Source of the DNA: JAYGED01 sp046582565
GTDB lineage: Bacteria; Pseudomonadota; Alphaproteobacteria; JAAXGF01
Direction of reading: 5' to 3'
Length of the DNA: 30,733 nt
NCBI GenBank assembly: GCA_046582565.1
Contig: JAYGED010000134.1
Span: 1-30,733, forward strand
Under the pieces are notes generated by a model that saw only the letters and a list, made by a program, of their open reading frames with translations, ran no database searches and had not been told where the DNA came from. Positions within the stretch are counted from its first letter, which is position 1; each line of letters starts with the position of its first letter. Made by a program: the position numbers and the translations under genes. Positions 1 to 7,096 of the stretch are shown piece after piece.

Positions 1-993
1 CACCATCTGCTCGATTGAAGCGTCGAACAGGCCGATCACCAGGGAGGCCAGCACCGCAGTGGCGAGGTTGACGAGAAGCCAGATGAAACGCCTGCGCGAG
101 GTCCGCCAGGCCGGCTCATGGAGGTCGGTCTCGATGACGCCGCCGAGGCGCATGATGTCCTCTTCGGCCTCGTCGCGGATCACCTCGACCACGTCATCAA
201 CGGTGATGACCCCGATCAGATGGCCGGCATCGTTGACCACCGGCGCCGATACCAGATCGTATTGTTCAAACAAATAGGCGACGTCTTCCTGATCCATGGT
301 CGCCGGTACGACCTTGATCTCTTCCTCCATGCTGTCGCCGACCAGCACCGGGCGGTGGCTGCGCATGACCCGGCTCAAGGGCAGATAGCCAATCGGCTGG
401 CGATCTGAATCGAGCACAAAGATATCGTAGAATTCATCGGGCAGGTCTTCGCTGGATCGCATGTAATCGATGAGCTGGCCGATGTTCCAATGTTGCGGCA
501 CGGCAACCAAATCGCGTTGCATGAGCCGTCCGGCGCTGTTCTCGGGGTAGCTCAGGCCTTCTTCCAGGGCGGCCCGATCCTCGGTTGGGACCGCCGCCAA
601 CAGTTCGCGCTGCTCTTTCTCATCGAGGTCCTCGATGAGATACATGGCGTCGTCGGTATCGAGTTTGGCAACCGCGGTGGCCAACTCATCGGTTGAGAGC
701 AGCTCGACAATCTCGTCTCTGACCGTCTCTTCAAGCTCGGCGAGGATATCGGGGTCGAGTTCCGGCCGCAGCACCTCGACGATGAGCCGCCTTTCGTCGG
801 CGGCGACCATTTCCAGAAGATCGGCCATATCGGCGGCGTGCAATGGCACCACCAGCGTCTCGACCCGATCGAGATCGCTATCGTCGAGCGCATGCTCGAT
901 GGCGTCAATCAGGCCCGGGGTCAGGCCGTAGAGGTCGAGGCCGGGATTTTCCTCACCCGCGTCATCGGGCTGGGTCTCCCCCTGCCCCGTCAT
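1..993 (-). CDS. mgtE: Magnesium transporter MgtE (3' end cut by window edge)
   Basis: Mg2+ channel/transporter of the inner membrane. The visible 331 residues cover the cytoplasmic MgtE N domain (about residues 40-150), two CBS domains (about 155-285) and the first membrane helix (about 305-323). The family signature 'YPENSAGRLM' links the N domain to CBS1, and CBS2 contains 'LIGVITVDDVVEVI'. The rest of the membrane pore, roughly 120 residues in this family, lies beyond position 1. The chosen ATG at 993 lies 4 bp after the maeB stop codon, so the gene is very probably co-transcribed with and translationally coupled to maeB. Known for the family: the N and CBS domains sense cytosolic Mg2+ and gate the pore. 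I translated this frame by hand because it has no stop inside the window. Confidence 0.93.
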   Translation of the reverse strand, partial: MTGQGETQPDDAGEENPGLDLYGLTPGLIDAIEHALDDSDLDRVETLVVPLHAADMADLLEMVAADERRLIVEVLRPELDPDILAELEETVRDEIVELLSTDELATAVAKLDTDDAMYLIEDLDEKEQRELLAAVPTEDRAALEEGLSYPENSAGRLMQRDLVAVPQHWNIGQLIDYMRSSEDLPDEFYDIFVLDSDRQPIGYLPLSRVMRSHRPVLVGDSMEEEIKVVPATMDQEDVAYLFEQYDLVSAPVVNDAGHLIGVITVDDVVEVIRDEAEEDIMRLGGVIETDLHEPAWRTSRRRFIWLLVNLATAVLASLVIGLFDASIEQMV

Positions 994-997
994 GGGT

Positions 998-3301
998 TCA
1001 GTCCCCGGCGGCCGCCACCGCCGATGCGTCCGCACTGTAGGATTGAGCATCAACCACGGTCAGCGCGCTCATATTCACGATGCCGCGCACGGTGGTTGAA
1101 GAATTGAGCACATGGGCGGGCTTCGCCACACCCAACAGCATGGGCCCGACCGACAGGCCGGAGGCCAACTGCTTGACCAGGTTAAAGGCGATATTCGCGG
1201 CATCGAGATCGGGCATGACCAGAAGATTGGCCTGCCCCTTGATGTGCGCATTGGGAAAGGCCTCGTCGCGAGCCATCTCCGAGAGGGCGACATCGCCATG
1301 CATCTCGCCCTCGATATCAAGATCGGGCAAATGCTCGCGGATGATTACCAGGGCCTCGCGCATCTTGACCGCCGAGGGCTCGTCGGTGCTGCCGAAATTG
1401 GAATGGGACAGCAGCGCAACCTTTGGCTCAATGCCGAAACGCCGCACCTCGTCAACCGCCAGCAGGGTCATCTCGGCAACCTCGTTCGCGTCGGGGTTGT
1501 AGGTAACATTGGTATCGGTCATGAAATAAGTGCCTTTGGCCAATACCAGCATCTGCAATGCCGCCGCTGACATAACGCCCTCTCGCAAACCGACGATATC
1601 GAGCACATGCTTGAGATTATCGCGATAGGTGCCCACCGGGCCGGCGAGCATGGCGTCGGCCTCGCCCCGGTTCACCATCAGTGCGGCGATGGCGCTGTTC
1701 TCTGTGCGCACGACCGAGCGCGCCTTGTCGGGCGACACACCCCTGCGCTCCATGATGCCGTGATAAAGCTCCCAATATTCGCGATAGCGGGGGTCACTCT
1801 CCGGATCGCATATCTCGAAATGCTCGCCGCGTTTTATGCGCAGCCCGAGCTTTTCGATGCGCGCGTCGATGACCGCCTCGCGGCCTATCAGGATCGGCTC
1901 GGCAAAACCCTCGTCGCAGACCACCTGGACAGCCTGCAACACGCGCCAATCCTCGCCCTCGGCATAGACGATCCGCTTCGGCGACGACTTGGCCTGGTCG
2001 AACACGATCTTCATCACATGGCCGGTGCGATAGACATAGCCTTCGAGCTGTTTACGATAGGCGTCGAGGTCGGCCAGGGGACGGGTCGCGACGCCCGACT
2101 CCATGGCCGCCTTGGCGACCGCCGAAGAAACTTCGACAATGAGCCGGGGGTCGAACGGCTTGGGTAGAATATATTCAGGCCCGAAGGTCAGTTCGGCACC
2201 GGCATAGGCTCGTGCCACCACGTCCGAGGTCTCGGCCATGGCCATATCGGCGATGGCGCGGACGCAGGCGAGCTTCATCTCGGTGTTGATTTCAGTGGCC
2301 CCGACATCGAGCGCCCCGCGAAAGATAAACGGAAAGCAGAGCACGTTGTTGACCTGGTTGGGATAGTCGGAGCGGCCGGTGGCGATAATCGCGTCGGGCC
2401 TCGCCGCGCGGGCTTCTTCGGGCAGGATTTCAGGAGTCGGGTTGGCGAGCGCCAGGATCAGTGGATCCTTGGCCATGTGTTTGATCATCTCGCCGTTGAT
2501 GGCGCCCGGCCCTGACAGGCCGAGGAAAATATCGGCATCCACAAGAGCCTCGGCGATGGTCCGCTTGTCCGTCTTAAGGGCAAAACGCTCCTGCGACGGA
2601 TCGACCCCGCCTTCACGGTCCGCGTGGATCACGCCCTGGCGATCGCAGACCAGAACATTCTTGAGGGGAATGCCAAGATCGACCAGCAGATTGCAGCACG
2701 CCAGCGCCGCCGCTCCGGCGCCCGCACAGACCACCCGGGCGTCCTTGGGCTCCTTGCCGACCACGCGCAAGCCGTTGAAGATTGCCGCGTTGACACAAAT
2801 CGCCGTGCCGTGCTGATCGTCGTGAAACACCGGTATGCCCATGCGCTCCTTGAGCTTGGCCTCGATCTCGAAACATTCCGGCGCCTTGATGTCTTCGAGA
2901 TTGATGGCGCCGATGGTGGGCTCCAGCCGGGCTACTGTGTCGACGAACTTATCGATATCGAGTTCATCGATCTCAATATCGAACACATCGATGCCGGCGA
3001 AGGCCTTGAACAAGCACGCCTTGCCCTCCATGACGGGCTTGGAGGCCAGGGCGCCGATGGCGCCGAGCCCAAGGACGGCGGTGCCGTTGGTGATCACTGC
3101 AACCAGATTGGCGCGCGATGTGTACTTGTAGGAATCGGCGGGATTGCGGGCGATTTCCTCACAGGGAATTGCGACGCCCGGCGAGTAGGCCAGCGCCAGA
3201 TCATGCTGATTGGCCAGAGGCTTAGTCGGGTGTATTCCCAGCTTGCCCGGCTTTGGATACTGATGATAATTCAGCGCGGCTTCACGAAGTTCATCCGACA
3301 T
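998..3301 (-). CDS. maeB: NADP-dependent malic enzyme, hybrid with phosphotransacetylase-like domain
   Basis: Oxidative decarboxylation of malate to pyruvate with NADP+ in the cytosol. The 767-residue length is that of the large MaeB type. The N-terminal malic domain (about 15-150) has 'AYSPGVAIPCEEI', the NAD(P)-binding domain (about 160-425) has the glycine-rich 'VVCAGAGAAALACCNLL', and a phosphate-acetyltransferase-like domain fills 430-760. In known hybrids that last domain is regulatory and not catalytic. A start 12 codons upstream (3337) is possible, but a TATACT -10 box at 3339-3344 would put the transcript start downstream of it. The protein from 3301 begins MSDELREAALNYH, as is typical of the family, so I prefer 3301. 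mgtE follows after 4 bp. Confidence 0.95.
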   Translation of the reverse strand: MSDELREAALNYHQYPKPGKLGIHPTKPLANQHDLALAYSPGVAIPCEEIARNPADSYKYTSRANLVAVITNGTAVLGLGAIGALASKPVMEGKACLFKAFAGIDVFDIEIDELDIDKFVDTVARLEPTIGAINLEDIKAPECFEIEAKLKERMGIPVFHDDQHGTAICVNAAIFNGLRVVGKEPKDARVVCAGAGAAALACCNLLVDLGIPLKNVLVCDRQGVIHADREGGVDPSQERFALKTDKRTIAEALVDADIFLGLSGPGAINGEMIKHMAKDPLILALANPTPEILPEEARAARPDAIIATGRSDYPNQVNNVLCFPFIFRGALDVGATEINTEMKLACVRAIADMAMAETSDVVARAYAGAELTFGPEYILPKPFDPRLIVEVSSAVAKAAMESGVATRPLADLDAYRKQLEGYVYRTGHVMKIVFDQAKSSPKRIVYAEGEDWRVLQAVQVVCDEGFAEPILIGREAVIDARIEKLGLRIKRGEHFEICDPESDPRYREYWELYHGIMERRGVSPDKARSVVRTENSAIAALMVNRGEADAMLAGPVGTYRDNLKHVLDIVGLREGVMSAAALQMLVLAKGTYFMTDTNVTYNPDANEVAEMTLLAVDEVRRFGIEPKVALLSHSNFGSTDEPSAVKMREALVIIREHLPDLDIEGEMHGDVALSEMARDEAFPNAHIKGQANLLVMPDLDAANIAFNLVKQLASGLSVGPMLLGVAKPAHVLNSSTTVRGIVNMSALTVVDAQSYSADASAVAAAGD

Positions 3302-3338
3302 GGTCTCGGCCCCGGTTGGTATTATTATTTTCGTCATC

Positions 3339-3367
3339 AGTATAGACGCGCGGGGTCAAATTGACAT
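3339..3367 (-). promoter_or_regulatory. Putative maeB promoter
   Basis: On the minus strand a TATACT -10 box (3339-3344) is preceded at 17 bp by ATGTCA (3362-3367), a 4-of-6 match to TTGACA. The predicted start near 3332 leaves a leader of about 30 nt before the ATG at 3301. The -35 element lies inside one arm of the inverted repeat at 3362-3380. Confidence 0.45.
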
Positions 3368-3380
3368 GGCCGGCATGTCA
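3362..3380. repeat. Perfect inverted repeat, possible operator for maeB
   Basis: TGACATG-GCCGG-CATGTCA: two 7-bp arms around a 5-bp spacer. It overlaps the putative -35 box of maeB and lies between the tRNA terminator and the maeB start, the position expected for a repressor site. I do not recognise the binding protein. Confidence 0.4.
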
Positions 3381-3390
3381 TGTGCCAATA

Positions 3391-3420
3391 AAAATACCCG
3401 TGGCGAACCACGGGTATTTT
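3391..3420 (-). terminator. Rho-independent terminator after tRNA-Leu
   Basis: A perfect 13-bp stem (aaaatacccgtgg / ccacgggtatttt) closes a 4-nt loop that reads UUCG on the minus-strand RNA, a very stable tetraloop. It begins 5 bp after the tRNA CCA end, and its 3' arm runs into a T-rich stretch. Being symmetric, with A/T flanks, it could also stop plus-strand transcription. It separates the tRNA transcript from maeB. Confidence 0.85.
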
Positions 3421-3425
3421 ATATT

Positions 3426-3512
3426 TGGTGCGGTCGAGAAGACTCGAACTTCCACGGGATTTCTCCCACAGCGACCTCAACGCTGCGCGTCTACCAGTTC
3501 CGCCACGACCGC
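3426..3512 (-). tRNA. tRNA-Leu (anticodon GAG)
   Basis: 87 nt including an encoded CCA (3426-3428). The acceptor stem GCGGTCG pairs with CGACCGC. The anticodon loop TTGAGGT (3474-3480) gives GAG, reading CUC and CUU. A long variable arm marks a class II tRNA, and the T-arm carries GTTCGAGTC. A strong terminator hairpin follows immediately. Confidence 0.96.
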
Positions 3513-3531
3513 AAAACATGCTGGAAGAAGC

Positions 3532-3560
3532 GGCATATCAAATCCCCCACAGAATCGCAA
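3532..3560 (-). promoter_or_regulatory. Putative tRNA-Leu promoter
   Basis: On the minus strand TTGCGA (3555-3560) and TATGCC (3532-3537) are separated by 17 bp. A start near 3525 would give a 5' leader of about a dozen nucleotides before the tRNA at 3512. Both boxes match the sigma70 consensus only partly. Confidence 0.4.
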
Positions 3561-3584
3561 GCCGCTGTGATAGTTTGCCCAGCC

Positions 3585-4208
3585 ATGGATCCTGTTGAAT
3601 GGCGCCTCAGCGCCGATACTATCGACTATGATTATGCCGTGGCGGATATGGAGCGCCGGGTGGCTGCTATCCGCGCCGGAGAAGCCCGCGAGCAGGTCTG
3701 GTTGCTTGAGCACCCGGCGCTCTACACCGCCGGCACATCGGCAAAGCCTGAAGACTTAATTGACGCGACGCGACTGCCTGTCCATGTCACCGGGCGCGGC
3801 GGCCAATACACCTACCACGGTCCCGGCCAGCGCGTTGCCTATGTGATGCTCGATCTCAAGGCGCGAGGCGGCGATATCCGCGCCTATGTGGCCAGCCTGG
3901 AGACGTGGCTGATAACCACTCTGGCAGCCTTCGATATACGCGGCGAGCGCCGCGACGGCCGGGTCGGGGTTTGGGTGGTTGACGGTGACCGCGAATTCAA
4001 GATCGCGGCAGTCGGCGTGCGCGTGCGCCGCTGGGTGAGCTATCACGGCGTCTCTCTCAACGTCGCCCCGGACCTCGACCATTACCAGGGGATTGTATCC
4101 TGCGGCATCCGCGACCACGGCGTGACGTCCCTCGCCGGCCTCAGCGTCGATGCAACCATGGATGAGGTGGACAGCGTATTGCGCAAGACGTTCGAGGCGT
4201 TGTTTTAA
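3585..4208 (+). CDS. lipB: Lipoyl(octanoyl) transferase LipB
   Basis: Transfers octanoyl from acyl carrier protein to the lipoyl domains of 2-oxoacid dehydrogenases and the glycine cleavage H protein, the first step of lipoate assembly. The 207-residue product shows the signature RGGQYTYHGPGQ (71-82), the catalytic lysine in 'EFKIAAVGV' (K139) and the catalytic cysteine in 'IVSCGIRDHG' (C173). The frame is open further upstream through the tRNA, but the family start is MDPVEW at 3585, 72 bp beyond the tRNA 5' end. It is transcribed away from the tRNA and converges on acyP, with only 3 bp between the two stop codons. Confidence 0.95.
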   Translation: MDPVEWRLSADTIDYDYAVADMERRVAAIRAGEAREQVWLLEHPALYTAGTSAKPEDLIDATRLPVHVTGRGGQYTYHGPGQRVAYVMLDLKARGGDIRAYVASLETWLITTLAAFDIRGERRDGRVGVWVVDGDREFKIAAVGVRVRRWVSYHGVSLNVAPDLDHYQGIVSCGIRDHGVTSLAGLSVDATMDEVDSVLRKTFEALF

Positions 4209-4211
4209 AAT

Positions 4212-4496
4212 TTAAACCGTCGGCAAGGCATGGAAACCGGGGCTCACCGGGGCGCTCTCAACTTCAGCCGTGACCTGATCGACGCGGGCGAAAGAGGGGC
4301 CCTCATGGCAGCGCCGCTGGATTTCGTCGAGCGCCTCTGGTGGGCCGCTGAAGACGGCTTCGACACGGCCGTCACGAAGGTTGCGCACCCAGCCGTCGAG
4401 GCTCAGTAACGAGGCCTCTCTGGTCAGCCAATAGCGATATCCGACAGCCTGGACCCGCCCTTCTATATAGACGTGCAAGGCCGGATTATCGCCCAT
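4212..4496 (-). CDS. acyP: Acylphosphatase
   Basis: Small cytosolic hydrolase of acyl phosphates such as acetyl phosphate or carbamoyl phosphate. The 94-residue product has the family core GRVQAVGYR (13-21) with catalytic Arg21, and 'GWVRNLRDGRVEAVF' with catalytic Asn39. The open frame continues 28 codons upstream into the preceding kinase, but MGDNPALHVY at 4496 matches the family start. This ATG lies 1 bp after the kinase stop codon, so acyP is probably read from the kinase transcript. It stays intact although the kinase is interrupted. Confidence 0.93.
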   Translation of the reverse strand: MGDNPALHVYIEGRVQAVGYRYWLTREASLLSLDGWVRNLRDGRVEAVFSGPPEALDEIQRRCHEGPSFARVDQVTAEVESAPVSPGFHALPTV

Positions 4497-4497
4497 T

Positions 4498-5064
4498 TCA
4501 AAGGACGCGCTTGGCGGGGAAAAGGATCGATACAGCCGTCCCGACACCGAGTTCACTTTCAATCTGCAACTCGCCGCCATGCTGCTTGATCATCGCATCG
4601 ACCAGCGGCAAGCCCAAGCCGGTGCCTTCGAATTTTCGGGTCATGACACCGCCGACCTGGCCGAAAAGTTGGAGAATTAAGGGAATATTTTCGCCCGATA
4701 TGCCGATCCCGGTATCGCTCACGGTGATCTTGAGGCCGCCATCGTCGCAGCTTTCCGCGCCTATACGAACCGTGCCGCCCGGCGGGGTAAACTTGATGGC
4801 GTTTGACAGCAGGTTGCTGAGCATTTGTTTGACCCTGACTTCGTCGGCGGTGAGCCGGGGGAGATCAGCCGCGATGATCTTGACCAGCTCAATCTCACCT
4901 AATTCAGCTTTCAGGGCCACCAGCAACAGCACGGAGTCAATGATAGCTTCAACGTCAATTTCATCGTCATCCAACGTGATCGAAGAAGACTCGATTTTCG
5001 AAAGATCGAGAATGGCGTTGATCATGTCTAATAAATGAGCGCCGCTCTCGCTGATGGCGTCAAT
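4498..5064 (-). pseudogene. Sensor histidine kinase remnant, C-terminal part (HATPase)
   Basis: Third segment of an interrupted kinase, continuing in the same frame after an in-frame TAA at 5065-5067. It begins IDAISESGAHLLDMI, the second helix of the dimerisation domain, and continues with the ATP-binding domain: N box 'NLLSNAIKFTPPGG', G1 box 'DTGIGIS', F box 'ILQLFGQVGG' and G2 box 'GTGLGLPL'. Every kinase motif is present, so the loss is recent or the stop is read through. An internal ATG at 5025 could start a 175-residue fragment, but without the phospho-acceptor histidine it could not work alone. No response regulator gene is adjacent. Confidence 0.8.
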
Positions 5065-6591
5065 TTATTCGCCATATTTCGGCACCCCTATGGGGCCGAG
5101 AATTTCACTCTTCATCATGTCGGAGAAGCCGATGATGGCATTTAAGGGCGTGCGCAGATCGTGGCTCATGTTGGCGAGGAATTCGGATTTAGCGTGGCTG
5201 GCGAGTTCGGCCTGTTCCTTTGCGGCGACCAGCGCCTGCTCGGCCTGTTTGCGGTCGGTGATGTCCTGGACCGTGCCATTCTCACCGATATCGACTCCGT
5301 CGGCATTACGGTAAGGCTCTCCTATTTCCCGAATATGGCGCAGCTCTCCGTCGGGACGAATGATGCGGTAATCGATTTCATAAGCATCGCTGAATTCCAC
5401 CCCGGGTCCGTACTTCAGTAGTTCCAAATGCCGGTCTTCGGGATGAACGACCTCCATGTATTCATCAAAGGTGACATTAAATTCTTCGACGCCGAAGATG
5501 GCGCACATTTCCGCCGAGGCATGCAAGCGGTTTCCGTCGGTCTCCAGCCACCAATGTCCGAGCTTCGCTAGGCGGTGGGCATGAGCCAGCCGTGCCTCGC
5601 TAATTCGTAGCGCTTCTTCGGCCTGTTTCGCCTCGGTGATGTCCTGGACCAAACCGATGCTGCGAACCACTCTGCCTGTGTCATCGAATACGGGGTCACT
5701 GATTTCACGCAGGTGGCGTGTCTCGCCGTTGGGTAGGACGGCCCGATATTCCAAATTAACTGATACACCCCGCTGTATCGCTTCATCGGTTTGTTGCTCG
5801 TACATAGCGCGATCATCAGGATGAATTCGTTTCAAAAAACTGTTCATGGTGTCGAGAGGTTCATCGAGGGATTGCCCGAAGATCTCTTTCATGAAATCGG
5901 ATTCATAAATCCCTCGATCTTCGATTTCGTCCCAGACGAAATTCCCTATGCGTCCCAGTTCCTGCGCCTTGATGAACTGTTCCTGTATCTCCCGGAAGGA
6001 TTCCTCGGCCCGTTTGCGGTCGGTAATGTCGACCATGAACCCGCGTAACGATTTGGGTCCATCGTCACCAAGGACGACGGTCACGATATCGCGCAGCCAG
6101 ATGATCTGCCCATCCGCAGTGATCATACGATATTCGAAATCGTGGTCCTCGCCCAAGGCGGTCGCCTCGCTGCACAATGCGATCGCAAACTCGCGGTCCG
6201 AGACATGGATATGATCGGGCCAGAAGTTCTCGGCATACCAGTCCTCGGCCGGGTAGCCGGTCAAGCGCTCCGCATGGGGGCCGACATAGGTGAACCGCCA
6301 GGTCGAGAGATCCAACTCCCAGGGAATGACGTTCGTGTGTTCGACCAGATTACGGAAGCGCGCCTCGCTTTCGCGGAGCGCCGCCTCGCGCTTCTTCGCC
6401 TCGGTGATGTCGGTGCGGATGTTGATCCTGCCCCCATCATCGGTTTTATATTCGCTTACCAGCATCCAACGACCGTCGGCATATTCCTGCTCGAAATCGC
6501 CGCGAGGATTGCGGTGCCTTTCTATACGCTCGGCGATCCATTCTTCCTCACGCCCTATGGCTTCGCGGATAATTCCACGCTCGGCGACCGC
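5065..6591 (-). pseudogene. Sensor histidine kinase remnant, middle part (PAS repeats and phospho-acceptor His)
   Basis: Second segment, bounded by in-frame stops at 6592-6594 (TGA) and 5065-5067 (TAA). It holds the second half of a PAS_7-like domain ('FEQEYADGRWM... IRTDITEAKKREAAL'), then three more PAS/PAC units ending 'MVDITDRKRAEES', 'VQDITEAKQAEEAL' and 'VQDITDRKQAEQAL'. The HisKA helix 'EFLANMSHDLRTPLNAIIG' carries the phospho-acceptor His. The TAA falls 32 codons after that His, inside the dimerisation helices. An ATG at 6465 would allow a 466-residue product. Parts of this segment look visibly richer in A/T than neighbouring genes. Confidence 0.8.
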
Positions 6592-6993
6592 TCAGACCAA
6601 CTCGGCAAAGGTGATGCCAGGGCGCCATATTTCCTGATGATCGGGATTCATGTTTCGGCTGATCAGCACCAGCCGATCATCGGAGTCAAATATTTGGATC
6701 GATTGCGGCAGGCCGTTGATAGCGTCGGCCAAACGATCTTTCTCCAAGGGAAAGCCACCCCCTTTTCTGCCCCGCCAGGCAGCATAAAAAACCGCCGACA
6801 GGGTCAAAAAGAGAAGAATGGTAAAGCCTACGCCCTCCGCCGACCCCATGAGCTTGAATCCAACCCACAGCAACAGGCCGCCCGCCAGGGAAATGGCGAC
6901 CGCCCATGCAAATATTTCATGTCGATTGGTGTCTGTTCGTAACAGAAATAAATTCCCCAATACCAGGGACAATATAGTTCCCTGGTAATACAC
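6592..6993 (-). pseudogene. Sensor histidine kinase remnant, N-terminal membrane part
   Basis: First segment: 133 codons from a GTG at 6993 to an in-frame TGA. It has two membrane helices, 'FAWAVAISLAGGLLLWVGF' and 'GVGFTILLFLTLSAVFYAAW', joined by a short loop, then the start of a PAS_7-like domain ('GLPQSIQIFDSDDRLVLISR'). The text around the stop reads FAELV-stop-AVAERG. Related PAS_7 proteins commonly have an Arg here, so CGA to TGA is the simplest change. The GTG start has no clear ribosome binding site. Lacking most sensor and all kinase domains, this part alone would be a small membrane protein of unknown use. Confidence 0.7.
6961..6987. repeat. Inverted repeat at the 5' end of the kinase gene
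   Basis: TACCAGGGA - 9 bp - TCCCTGGTA, two perfect 9-bp arms. It lies just inside the proposed GTG start (6993), covering codons 3 to 11. It could be an mRNA hairpin hiding the start, or an operator if the real start is further downstream. Confidence 0.5.
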
Positions 6994-7074
6994 TTCACAA
7001 AACCGTGATGAAGTTAGGTATTTCGAGTTAACAAATCGTTAAAATGTAATGAATAGTAGCGATTCTATAATTCA

Positions 7075-7090
7075 ATTATCATGTGATAAT
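7075..7090. repeat. AT-rich inverted repeat after pccA
   Basis: ATTATCA-TG-TGATAAT, perfect 7-bp arms with a 2-bp centre, 6 bp beyond the pccA stop codon. The 103-bp gap 6994-7096 is otherwise AT-rich and holds no gene. The stem is too weak in G/C for a confident terminator. Confidence 0.3.
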
Positions 7091-7096
7091 AGCGCT

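Noticed and set aside
2624..3364. Long plus-strand open frame opposite maeB (246 codons)
   Set aside because: It is the antisense shadow of a clearly coding, family-conserved malic enzyme in high-GC DNA and shows no recognisable domain.
6142..6942. Plus-strand open frame of 266 codons opposite the kinase
   Set aside because: The minus strand encodes recognisable PAS and membrane segments here. The plus frame has no family features and reflects codon bias, even though the minus frame is interrupted.
4498..6993. Stop-codon reassignment as the explanation of the kinase stops
   Set aside because: Both TGA and TAA are used as ordinary terminators by many intact genes in the window, so a changed code is excluded.
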